Source: Coriobacteriaceae bacterium (lineage in GTDB: Bacteria > Actinomycetota > Coriobacteriia > Coriobacteriales > Coriobacteriaceae). From it: a stretch of 64,000 bases of DNA. Positions 16,011-24,900 of this stretch are shown here, in pieces. The DNA is taken from positions 345,172 to 409,171 of the forward strand of contig CABJFQ010000001.1 in assembly GCA_902364975.1 (NCBI GenBank), in the 5' to 3' direction. A program made the position numbers and the translations under genes. The notes beneath the pieces are model-generated. The model had not been told where the DNA came from, searched no databases, and saw only the letters and a list, made by a program, of their open reading frames with translations. Within the stretch, counting starts at the first letter, position 1. The number at the start of each line of letters is the position of its first letter.

Positions 16011-17216
16011 CTAGGCGTGGGATTTGTTGTGCGCGAGGGCTAGGCCTACGGCGGCGATGGCCGCGGCAAAGAGCACCGTGACGCCCAGATCGCAGGCGAT
16101 GTCGCCCAGCACGGTGGACGTCAGGTCCGCGGCGAGCGCCTTGCCGATCGCGTCGTTCACCCAATACGTCGGCACAAAGTGCGCCACCGTCTGCACGGCC
16201 GAGCCCATGAGCGACAGCGGCATCCAGGCGCCGCCCAAAAACGTCATGAGCATGCCGAGCAGGTTGCCCACACCGTTGAGCAGCTCCTCGCGCGCGCCCA
16301 GGCTCGACAGCGTAAAGCCAACGGCCAGCGGCGTGCACGCCAGGGCAAACGTTGCCGCCAGCGCCAGGCACACGCGACCCACGCCGACCTCGGCAACCGC
16401 GCTGGCAAAGCCCACGACGCCCATCATGCTCGACACGAGCCAGATGCAGACGGTGAGCACGGCGGCGGCCGCGAACACAGCGAGCGAACGCTGGCGCTCG
16501 GGGATTGGGCCGGCATCCATACGACGCACGCGCTCGGGCTCATTCATGCCCGAGAACACCAATCCCACCGACACGATGACCGACGAGATGATCGCGTACG
16601 CGCCAAAATTGAAGTACGATTCGAGCGTGGCGGCGGCAGTCGAGTCGACCTTGACCTGTTCGATCTGGACCTCCGCGCGCTTTGCAGCGGCATGCTCGGC
16701 AGCTTTGGCGACATCGCTGTCGGAAGCAGCTGGCTCAAGTGCCGCCGCAGCACCCGCAAGCGAGATCCAGCGCGAGGCCTCGGCAGACGAAAGCGCTGCC
16801 GCCATGGTGCCGGAGCCGTACGTCACGTCGAGTTTGGGCAGGGCCTCCCCCGCGCGGGCGGCTGCAACAAGATCGTCCTCAAACCCCTCCGGGATAAAGA
16901 ACACGCAATCGGCGCTGCCCTTGGCGCTGTTGCTCTTGGCGAGCGCATCCGCAAGGTCGTACGTGTCGTCGCCGACGCCCGTGACCAGGTCAAAGCGTGA
17001 GCCCAGGTGCTTGGTAAGTGCCCGCGAAAGGTCGCTATTGTCGCGGTCGACCACGATCACGTTGGTGTCGTAGGGCTTGTACTCGGTAAGCTGCGACGAG
17101 TTCCAGCTCACCGAAGCCGCGATGAATACGCCCATGAGCGAGATGAACACCGTATAGATGAGCAGGTAAAACGGGTGCGCCAGCGCCATGCGAAGCGCGG
17201 TCTTAAAGGTGCTCAT
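16011..17216 (-). CDS. ABC-2 type transporter permease (second subunit)
   Basis: 401 residues. One helix near the N-terminus (about 18-38), an extracellular domain of about 150 residues, then five or six helices (about 205-395), which is the ABC-2/YhgE-like layout. The start ATG at 17216 follows GGAAGG; an in-frame TTG five codons earlier is less likely. The gene overlaps the end of the preceding permease gene by 14 bases, so the two are coupled and probably form a heterodimer. Export of a lipid, peptide or drug is typical; the cargo is unknown. Confidence 0.8.
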   Translation of the reverse strand: MSTFKTALRMALAHPFYLLIYTVFISLMGVFIAASVSWNSSQLTEYKPYDTNVIVVDRDNSDLSRALTKHLGSRFDLVTGVGDDTYDLADALAKSNSAKGSADCVFFIPEGFEDDLVAAARAGEALPKLDVTYGSGTMAAALSSAEASRWISLAGAAAALEPAASDSDVAKAAEHAAAKRAEVQIEQVKVDSTAAATLESYFNFGAYAIISSVIVSVGLVFSGMNEPERVRRMDAGPIPERQRSLAVFAAAAVLTVCIWLVSSMMGVVGFASAVAEVGVGRVCLALAATFALACTPLAVGFTLSSLGAREELLNGVGNLLGMLMTFLGGAWMPLSLMGSAVQTVAHFVPTYWVNDAIGKALAADLTSTVLGDIACDLGVTVLFAAAIAAVGLALAHNKSHA

Positions 17217-18390
17217 AGCGGCTCCTTCCAAAGATCAGCGTAGCGGCGGCGACAAACACCAGGGCCATCAGGACGAGCGCGCCGGCGCGAACAGCGAAGG
17301 GCCCCAGGTCCTCAAAGAAATACAGGCGATTGAACATGTCGCAGATGAGCTTGACGGGGTTGAGCCAGCACTCGACCGGACAAGCGCGGGCGACGTCGTC
17401 GGCAAGCGCCATCGCCGGCTCGCCGTAGAGGCCGGCGAACAGGGCGCACGTGGTGGCAAAGCCCGTGAGGATGCCCGACTTGGATGCCTTGCCGCCCTTA
17501 ACGGGAAGCGTGCCCACAAAAAGCCCCAGGCCCGTGGCGGCAAGCGCGGATGCAGCCCCGCCCAGCAGGCACAACCCCTCGCGCCCGCCAAAGTCGACGC
17601 CCACGACCAGGCGCACGTAGCCGATCGCAACCGCCATCGATGCAAAGGAAACCAGCCACGAGCCGACAAAAATGCCGGCCAGCGACGCCGTCTTGGAAAG
17701 ACCGCCCACGCAGCGGCGCGCGCCAAGGCCCGACAGATTAGGCTGCAAATCGACGACGCTCAAGGCGGCAAACTCGGCAGACATCATCGCGACCAGGCCA
17801 AAGAGCGCGTAGTAGTAGATGACCGTGCCATCGGGCGTGGCACGAGTCAGGCTCACGCGGCGGGTTCCGCCCTCGAGCGACAGGGCGTGCGCAACCGCCG
17901 CCGGATCGGCGAGCGTCGCCGGGTTGTCCTGGGCAATCTGGCGCATGAGCTCGACATTTTGCGTATACGAGCTTGCCGCCGTTTCAAGGATGCTGCGGTC
18001 GGTGAGCACCGACGAGGCGCGCGAGCTGTCGTAACTCGACAGCAGCGTGAGCCTGGGCGTGCCCGCGGCATCAACCGTATAGATGCCCGCGACCTCGCCG
18101 GCCTTGAGTGCTTTGCGCGCGACAGCCAAGTCTTCGTACTCGCTCACATCGAGCAGCTGATCGTCGCTTGCCTTGGCAAGCGAAGCTGCCACGTCCTTAA
18201 AGGTCGAGGCATCCCAGGCCTCGTCCGCCACGACGGCAACCGGCACCGGGTCGACCGTGCCGTCGGAGCTGAGGTTCGCAAACATAAACATGAACATCGT
18301 GGAAAGCGCAATAGGAAAGAGAGCGCCCCAGACCCACGTGCTCGGCCGGCGCAGCAGCGTCTTGACCGTGGTGATGATGGTGTTGAACAT
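17203..18390 (-). CDS. ABC-2 type transporter permease (first subunit)
   Basis: 395 residues with the same plan as its downstream partner: one N-terminal helix (about 20-40), an extracellular domain, then about five helices (170-390). AGGGGG lies five bases before the ATG, and the upstream ATPase gene stops nine bases away. The order ATPase, permease, permease is that of a heterodimeric ABC-2 exporter. Confidence 0.8.
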   Translation of the reverse strand: MFNTIITTVKTLLRRPSTWVWGALFPIALSTMFMFMFANLSSDGTVDPVPVAVVADEAWDASTFKDVAASLAKASDDQLLDVSEYEDLAVARKALKAGEVAGIYTVDAAGTPRLTLLSSYDSSRASSVLTDRSILETAASSYTQNVELMRQIAQDNPATLADPAAVAHALSLEGGTRRVSLTRATPDGTVIYYYALFGLVAMMSAEFAALSVVDLQPNLSGLGARRCVGGLSKTASLAGIFVGSWLVSFASMAVAIGYVRLVVGVDFGGREGLCLLGGAASALAATGLGLFVGTLPVKGGKASKSGILTGFATTCALFAGLYGEPAMALADDVARACPVECWLNPVKLICDMFNRLYFFEDLGPFAVRAGALVLMALVFVAAATLIFGRSRYEHL

Positions 18391-18399
18391 GGCCGCCCC

Positions 18400-19338
18400 C
18401 TAGTCGCGCAGCTCGCGGCCGGTGATCTCGAGGAACACGTCGTTGAGGGTCGGCGGTTCGGAATAGATGCGGCCGAGCGGCACGTCATGCGAGCGCAGCG
18501 CATCGAGAATGTCCGTCAGGTTGTGCGGGCTCGCTTCGCACGAAAACGTGAGCTGTCCCGCCGTTGCCGAAAGGTCCAGAACGTGCGGCAGGCTTGCGAC
18601 GGCACCGAGCGCCGCACTCGGAACCTCGCCGACCTCGATTACAATCTTCTCGCCCATCTGAATCATGCGCTTGAGCTCGTCGTTAGTGCCCTGCGCCAGC
18701 ACGCGGCCGCCGTCCATGATCATGATGCGGCTGCAGATCTGCTCGACTTCCTCCATGTAATGGCTGGTATACACCACCGTGGCGCCCTCGTCGCGCAGGC
18801 GGCAGATGCCCTCCAGGATGGCGTTGCGGCTTTGCGGGTCGACCGCCACCGTGGGTTCGTCAAAAAAGATGAGCTCGGGCTTGTGCGCGATGCCGCAGGC
18901 AATGTTGAGACGACGCGCCAGGCCGCCCGAGAGCTTGCCGGGGCGGAACTTGGTAAAGTCGCCCAGGCCGACAAAGTCGATCGCCTCGTCCACCAGCGCG
19001 CGGCGGCGCTTGCGGTCGTTGACGTAGAGACTGCAGAAATAGTCGATGTTCTCGCGCACGGTGAGCTCGTCGAACACCGCCACCTGCTGCGGCACCACAC
19101 CGATGCGGCGCTTGAGGTCGTAGCGGGCGGGCGTCATGCGCTCGCCGAATAGCTCGATGGTGCCCTTGTCGTAGGCGAGCAGCTGCAGGATGCAGTTGAT
19201 GGACGTGGTCTTGCCCGAGCCGTTGGGGCCCAGCAGGCCAAAGATCTCGCCAGGGGCGATGCACAGGTTAAAGTGGTCGAGCGCGATAAGATCGTCGTAG
19301 CGCTTGACGAGATTTTCGACGTGGACGATGTCTGTCAT
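18400..19338 (-). CDS. ABC-2 exporter ATPase (CcmA/NatA-like)
   Basis: 312 residues. Walker A GPNGSGKTT, signature LSGGLARRL, Walker B LIFFDEPTVAVDP and switch region YTSHYMEEVE are complete. The SHYMEE form and the C-terminal domain after residue 220 are usual for drug and lantibiotic ABC-2 exporters. The ATG at 19338 (MTDIVHVENL) is chosen because the ABC fold begins directly after it and AAGGG is upstream. It is transcribed away from the two-component system that starts 199 bases to the right. Confidence 0.9.
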   Translation of the reverse strand: MTDIVHVENLVKRYDDLIALDHFNLCIAPGEIFGLLGPNGSGKTTSINCILQLLAYDKGTIELFGERMTPARYDLKRRIGVVPQQVAVFDELTVRENIDYFCSLYVNDRKRRRALVDEAIDFVGLGDFTKFRPGKLSGGLARRLNIACGIAHKPELIFFDEPTVAVDPQSRNAILEGICRLRDEGATVVYTSHYMEEVEQICSRIMIMDGGRVLAQGTNDELKRMIQMGEKIVIEVGEVPSAALGAVASLPHVLDLSATAGQLTFSCEASPHNLTDILDALRSHDVPLGRIYSEPPTLNDVFLEITGRELRD

Positions 19339-19524
19339 GAGGCGGCCCTTCTGTTGATTGCGGCCCGGTACGATTGCATCATCGCAGGAACCGCCGGCGC
19401 GCACCAGTGAGCTTTGTCACGAGTGCGGGGCTTGGTCGCGTGGCCTGCTGACGCGACCGCCCCGCCGCGTGGGAGGAATGTCACGCTTGCTCTGAGTGGC
19501 GCCTCCCCCGTGCGCGGCATCGCG

Positions 19525-19530
19525 TACAAT
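19525..19530 (+). promoter_or_regulatory. -10 element of a probable leaderless mRNA (sensor kinase)
   Basis: TACAAT ends six bases before the ATG at 19537, so transcription would begin at or next to the start codon. No ribosome-binding site is seen. This spacing is the usual leaderless configuration in actinobacteria. No good -35 box is visible. Confidence 0.5.
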
Positions 19531-19536
19531 ACCCGT

Positions 19537-20682
19537 ATGAACAGGCTATTCGACAAATCGATCGTGCTGGCGTGCTGCATCGCAGCCGCCACGGGCCTTG
19601 CTGTGGATGCTCGCCTGGTCGCGGCGTTTTGCCTTGGCGTTATTGCCACCTCGCTGGCTGAGCTCGCGCAGGGGAAAAGCGCCCGGCGCGCGAGCGAGAC
19701 CGCGAGCTGCGCTTACGTCATCGCGGCCGTTTTCGTGCCGCCGTTTGTGCCGTTTGCGCCTCTCGCCCTCTATGACATCGCGCGGCGGGCGCGCCGTGAG
19801 CACGCCTGGGCCGCGCTGGGCATTGGCGCCACCTTTGTCTTTGCGCTCGTCGCGGACCTTCGCACCGACGCGCTCACCGCCCGAACGCTCCTGCTGACCG
19901 CCATCCTTTCGGTCGCCGCCACGTTGCTGTCGCTGCGCACCGCGCAGCTGGAGCGCGAACAGGAACGCATGCGTCGCACCCGCGACAAGCTGCAAGAACG
20001 CGCCCTGGCACTCGAGGCACGCAACCGCGACCTCGCCGACCGCCAGGACTACGAAGTCGAGCTCGCGACGCTCGCCGAACGCGCCCGCATCGCGCGCGAA
20101 ATCCACGATAACGTGGGCCACCAGCTCACGCGCGCTTCGCTTCAAACCGAAGCCCTGCGCGTGGTCCATGCCAACGAGCCCGGCGTTGCCGCCGATTTCG
20201 CCGACGTCAAATACACCGTTGACGAGGCGCTCCAGCTCGTGCGCGCCAGCGTCCACGCGCTCAACGACAATGCAACCAACCTCTCCGTGCAGCTCGAACG
20301 CATCGTTGAAGGCGCACGCTCGGACAGCGGTCCGCAGATTGAGCTTGAGGTTTTGACCGAGCATGCGCCCGCCAACGTCGCCAACTGCTTTGCGGCGGTG
20401 CTGCGCGAGGCGCTTTCCAACGCCATGCGCCACGCCCATGCCAAAACCATTACCGTGCGGTGCATGGAGCATCCGTCGTTTTACCAGCTCATCGTTACCG
20501 ATGATGGCGCAGACGCGACCCCGGCGAGCAGCAGCAACGTCGCAGAAGGCATGGGGCTCGTCTCCATGCGCGAGCGCGTCGAGGCGCTTGGCGGAACCTT
20601 CACCGCCGGCCTGCGCGCCGGCGCCCCCGGCTGGCGCGTGTTTGCCACCGTCCCCAAACAGCAAGGAGATGACGCCCGATGA
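19537..20682 (+). CDS. NarL-type sensor histidine kinase (HisKA_3)
   Basis: 381 residues. Four to five membrane helices (about 8-135) with almost no extracellular loop, a coiled coil (136-170), then a HisKA_3 dimerisation domain with AREIHDNVGHQLTRA (phospho-acceptor H190), and an HATPase with the N-box LREALSNAMRHAHA and the G-box G-M-G-L-V-S-M. The membrane part resembles intramembrane-sensing kinases of the LiaS/DesK type that watch the membrane or a partner transporter. The start at 19537 fits the leaderless promoter; an earlier in-frame ATG would add a low-quality extension. The regulator gene overlaps its end by four bases (ATGA). It is divergent from an ABC-2 exporter, its likely target. 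Confidence 0.88.
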   Translation: MNRLFDKSIVLACCIAAATGLAVDARLVAAFCLGVIATSLAELAQGKSARRASETASCAYVIAAVFVPPFVPFAPLALYDIARRARREHAWAALGIGATFVFALVADLRTDALTARTLLLTAILSVAATLLSLRTAQLEREQERMRRTRDKLQERALALEARNRDLADRQDYEVELATLAERARIAREIHDNVGHQLTRASLQTEALRVVHANEPGVAADFADVKYTVDEALQLVRASVHALNDNATNLSVQLERIVEGARSDSGPQIELEVLTEHAPANVANCFAAVLREALSNAMRHAHAKTITVRCMEHPSFYQLIVTDDGADATPASSSNVAEGMGLVSMRERVEALGGTFTAGLRAGAPGWRVFATVPKQQGDDAR

Positions 20683-21308
20683 GGCTCATAGTTGTCGACG
20701 ACGACCGCTTGGTAGTCGATTCGCTCAAGATTATCCTGGGCGCCCAGCCGCAGATCGAAGTGGTGGGCACCGGAGCCGACGGCAACGACGCGGTGGCGCT
20801 CTACGCCGAGCACGCGCCCGATATCGCGCTGCTCGACATTCAGATGCCGGGGCGCGACGGCCTTTCGGCGGCGCGCGAAATCCTTGAGCGCGACCCTTCG
20901 GCGCGCGTGGTGTTTCTGACGACATTCTCGGATGACGAGTACATTGTGTCGGCGCTCAAACTGGGCGCCCGCGGCTACCTGATTAAAACCGATGTCGCCG
21001 TCATTCCTCCGGCGTTGGCGCAAGTCATGGACGGCAAACGCGTGCTCGAGGGTAAGGCGATCGAAGATATCAACTTTGATGGGACGGGCGTCGATGCCGG
21101 CACGACCCGCCGGCCCGCGGCCTTCGCCAGCCTAACCGACCGCGAGTTCGAAGTCGCCGAGCTCATCGCCCGCGGCCTCGACAACAAGGAGATTGCCGCC
21201 ACCGCCTATATGGGCGAAGGCACCGTACGCAACCACATCAGCTCGATCCTGGCAAAGATGGGCCTGCGCAACCGCACGCAGATCGCCATCGCCTACCTGC
21301 GAGGGTAG
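20679..21308 (+). CDS. NarL/FixJ-family response regulator
   Basis: 209 residues. Receiver domain with acidic pocket D7-D9, phospho-acceptor D53 in LLDIQMPGRDG and the conserved Lys of YLIKTD (about 103); a LuxR-type helix-turn-helix C-terminal (about 145-209, LTDREFEVAELIARGLDNKE). It forms the output of the adjacent kinase through an ATGA start-stop overlap. The closest neighbour target is the ABC-2 exporter operon transcribed in the opposite direction. Confidence 0.92.
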   Translation: MRLIVVDDDRLVVDSLKIILGAQPQIEVVGTGADGNDAVALYAEHAPDIALLDIQMPGRDGLSAAREILERDPSARVVFLTTFSDDEYIVSALKLGARGYLIKTDVAVIPPALAQVMDGKRVLEGKAIEDINFDGTGVDAGTTRRPAAFASLTDREFEVAELIARGLDNKEIAATAYMGEGTVRNHISSILAKMGLRNRTQIAIAYLRG

Positions 21309-21368
21309 TTGCCCGACGATCAACCGCTCCGGCATAGCAAAATGGCTGCCACCGATTTAATGCCATTT

Positions 21369-21521
21369 CAAAACTATGCCGGTTTCCGGGGCTGAGTCAC
21401 GAGTCCCCAACCATGCCGATATTCGTGAAAATAAAACCGCAGGTAGACGAGCCGTCATTTTGCAGAAAACGCGGGTATGGATGGGAGTCCTGAGTTTAGC
21501 CCCGAAAACGGCATAGTTTTG
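21369..21521. repeat. Nested palindrome, arm type X (CAAAACTATGCCGG), copy 1
   Basis: The outer arm CAAAACTATGCCGG with a following CCGGGGCT (21369-21393) pairs with 21498-21521. Inside is an imperfect core with an AAAACCGCAGGTA block. The same outer arms recur at 28674-28827 and 52130-52295. Lies in the 606-base gap between the response regulator and the adhesin; no coding capacity. Confidence 0.8.
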
Positions 21522-21615
21522 TTTGAACGGTCCTGCGCGAACGCACCCACCAGCCGCGTGGGGCCAAAAATGATCCGTTTTCCTCCGTCCCCGGGGGATC
21601 ATTTGGCGGCGCCAA

Positions 21616-21773
21616 CCACGAAATCGGCCCATCTACTACGTTTGACTCGATACCCCCGACCATACCCCTGTTTTCCAGAAAACCGCAGGCGTTCTACCTG
21701 CGGTTTTGTTTTCGCGTTTTTTGGCATGGTTGGGGGTAAGGGGATAAACGTAGTAGATGGGCCGATTTCGTGG
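21616..21773. repeat. Nested palindrome, arm type Y (GGCCCATCTACTACGTTT), copy 1
   Basis: A perfect 28-bp inverted repeat (21616-21643 with 21746-21773). The inner core contains a strong hairpin CCGCAGG/CCTGCGG followed by TTTTGTTTT (about 21682-21713) that could end transcription. The arms recur at 28432-28569 and 51876-52033. Confidence 0.85.
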
Positions 21774-21794
21774 CGGCCCTTCCTCCCCTGCGCA

Positions 21795-21836
21795 CAAAAG
21801 TGCCGCCACGGAGAAGGGAGACGTCTCCGTGGCGGC
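21795..21836 (-). terminator. Terminator of the adhesin gene
   Basis: A 12-bp stem GCCGCCACGGAG (21802-21813) with its complement at 21825-21836, followed on the minus strand by ACTTTTG. A second G/C-rich hairpin (21878-21901) lies between it and the stop codon at 21915. Confidence 0.75.
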
Positions 21837-21914
21837 TGGGGGTGGGGGTGGGGCTATGTTCTGGCTCCCCGCCGGCCGCCCGGGGCCTTTTGGCCCCGGG
21901 CGCTGCCAGCGTGC

Positions 21915-24900
21915 CTAGCGCTTACGGATACCCCAGACCAGGGCTCCGACGCCGGCCATGGCAATAACAAATGCCATGAGCAGTGCGGCGGCCTGCTGGT
22001 CACCCGTGGTGGGCAGGAAACCCTTGACCGTCTTGACGATGTTCGTCACGGTCTTGGGCGTGCCGGGATCGGGCGTCGGCACGGGCGTCTCGGGCTTCTT
22101 GTACGTGTTGTTGAACACGATACCCTCGACGCTCTTGTCGCCCTTGGTAAAGGTGACGTTCGCCTTGAGGTTGCCCTCGCCGTCGTCGACCACGTTGACG
22201 GTCGCGGTAAAGACGGACTTGTCGTAGGTCATACCGGCCTCGTCGCCCTTGACCTCGCTGATGGTGTAGACGTACGTACCAGGCTCGTCGTACTCGAACT
22301 TGTCGAAGTTAATCTTGCCGTCGGCATCGTTGGTGACGGTGGACTCGATGTCCTCGCCAACGAGCTTAAAGCTAAACTCGTCCTTCTTGAGCTCGCGTCC
22401 CTCGAGCACCTTGATGGCGCCGATGGAAACCTGCGTGGGCATGGCGTGATACTTGTTGGTAAAGCCAGCCGACTCGGTGGTTCCCTCGAGCTTGTGCGTC
22501 GCGGTCAGCGTGCCGTCACCATTGTCGGAGACGGTGGTCACGACGGTGTAGGTCGTACCGTCATAGGTGACGCCCTTGTACAGGCCGAGCGCGTTGGGGC
22601 AAGCCTCGCGCAGCGTGTACATGTGCGTGCCGGGTGCCTCGTAGCGGATCGGGCTCAGCGTAACGGTGCCGTTAGCGTCGTTGGTGCCGCTAGCGACAGT
22701 CACGCCGTCCTCGAGCAGCTCAAACGTGAACTCGCCAGCTGCAAGATCACGTCCGGTCAGACGCTTGACGGTCGTGACCTGATCGGTCACGGAAGAATCG
22801 GTAGGCGTCACGCTGTACGTGTTGGTGAACGTAAAGTCCGCACCGTCGCCGCCGTCGCGCTTGACGCTCAGGTGCCCAGCGCCGTCGTCAGTCACGGTGT
22901 AGGAAACCTTGCGCGCGGTATTGGCGTCGTTAGTCACGCCAGGGGCGGTGCCGGACTCGGTCACCGTGTAGGTAAAGGTGTGCGAGCGCGGGGCAGCGGG
23001 ACCTGCGGGCTCGGACTCGTCGCTGGGCTCGTCGGCGTTGGCATCAGCGTCGGCGTTGGCCTCTTCAGCCTCTGCCTCGTCGGCCTCGTCTGCCTCGGCC
23101 TTATCGGTCGCATCGTCCGTCACGCCCAGGGCGCGGTTGAGGTCCTCGAGCGTAAAGTGGATCTTGCCAAAGTCCACGTTGCCGGCCGCGTCGTTGGTTG
23201 CGGTCGTGCGCTCGGGCATCGGGGCACCCGCCTCATCGGCGGCCACGGTAAAGGTAAACTTACCCGTGATGTCGGCCGGGGTCAGGCCCTCGGCAGCCTG
23301 GAGCTTCTTGGTGCCGGCAAGCGCGGCGTCAACGGCATCGGCGCCGTAGACGTTCTCGAACAAGGGCTCGATGCCACCGTAGTCGACCGTTGCCGTCAGG
23401 GTACCGTCACCGTTATCGACGACGATAACCTTAAAGCCAAAGTACCACGTTGTAGCAGAAACGCCGTTCGGCAGCCCGTGTATAGCTTCGTAGGCCGTGT
23501 AGTTAATGGTCCAAGCAAGCTTACCGTCCTTGTCGGTACGATGGGCAAGCCCGGCAGACTCAAGATCGGCAAGCATCTTGGTGTCGTAGTGCAGCGCATC
23601 AAAGCTCACGTGCCCACCGATATTGGGCTTGAGATTTTCATAACCCACAAGCTCACCCTGATAGGCGATACCGAACCAGAACTCGCCGTCAACCATCGGG
23701 CGACCGGTCAGGGTCTTGGCGGCAACGACCTGAGCAGCGGTGCCACCAGGCGTGTTGGTCGTAGCGCTATAGCTGTTGACGAACGGGACCACGGCGCTCT
23801 CGACCGCGGCCGCGCCGGTCTTGTACTCGGTCACCAGCGTGCCCTCGGAACCGCCGGAGACGGTCGTCGTGGCGGTGAGCGTGCCGGCGGTGTCGTCGGC
23901 GATGGCGATCGTCACGGTGCGGACAGCGTCGTCGTAGGTGTAACCCGGCTGGCCGTCATTCTTCTCGGCAACGGTGTATGTAAAGGTCTTGCCGGCATCA
24001 GCCTGCGTAAATTTGACCTCATGGCCCGCCAGAATGTCAATCTGGCCGACTGTTCCCTCTATCGTTGCGGGGGACTCATAGTTGTTGGCCCCGGGCAGCA
24101 GGCCAAGTGCGCTAGCCGAACCATCGTCGGCGGGCGTCACGGTAAAGGTGAACTGGCCCTCGGTCATGGGGCGTCCGTAGAGGGTCTTGCTGAGCTTGAG
24201 GCCGCCGGCCGCGGCGTAATCGAGCTCAGTGCGGTACGTGTTGGTAAAGCGTCCGTTTTCCTTCTTAGTGACGTTGGCGGTCAGGGTGCCATCGCTGTCC
24301 TCGGTCACGGTCACTTCGGCGGTTGCGACATGCGCGTCATACGTCATGCCGACCGTGCTGCCCGCGTTCTCGCGAATCTCGTACTTATAGGTTCCGGCAG
24401 CGGCGTAGTGGATCTTACCGAACTTGATGGCGGCGATGCCGTCCTTCGCGTCCCTCTTGCTCACGGTTACGGTTGCGGGATCGGGCAGCGGGGTGCCTTC
24501 GGGGGCGGTGATGGTAAAGCTGAACTCGTCCCCATCCGTCCAGTCGCGACCGTCAATGGCCTTGCTCAGGCCAAAGTCGAGCTCAGTGTCGAGCGGGGTC
24601 ACGCTGTAGGTGTTCTTGAAGATTGCAGCCTCGGCGTTCTTCAGAACATGCTGGGCGCTGAGCGTGCCGTCGCCGTTATCGGTGATGGTCGTCTCGATGG
24701 TGAACTTGGCGTCACTGTAGGTAATGCCCTTGCTAGTGGTTCCACCGTTGACCTCGCGCAGCGTGTAGGTGTGCGTTCCGGCCTTTTCGTACTTCACGGG
24801 GCTCATCGTAATCGTGCCGTCGGCGGCGTTCTTGCCGGTGGCGACGACCTTGGCGTCCTTGTCCCCGCCCTCGACGAGCTCGAAGGAGAACTCGCCCTCA

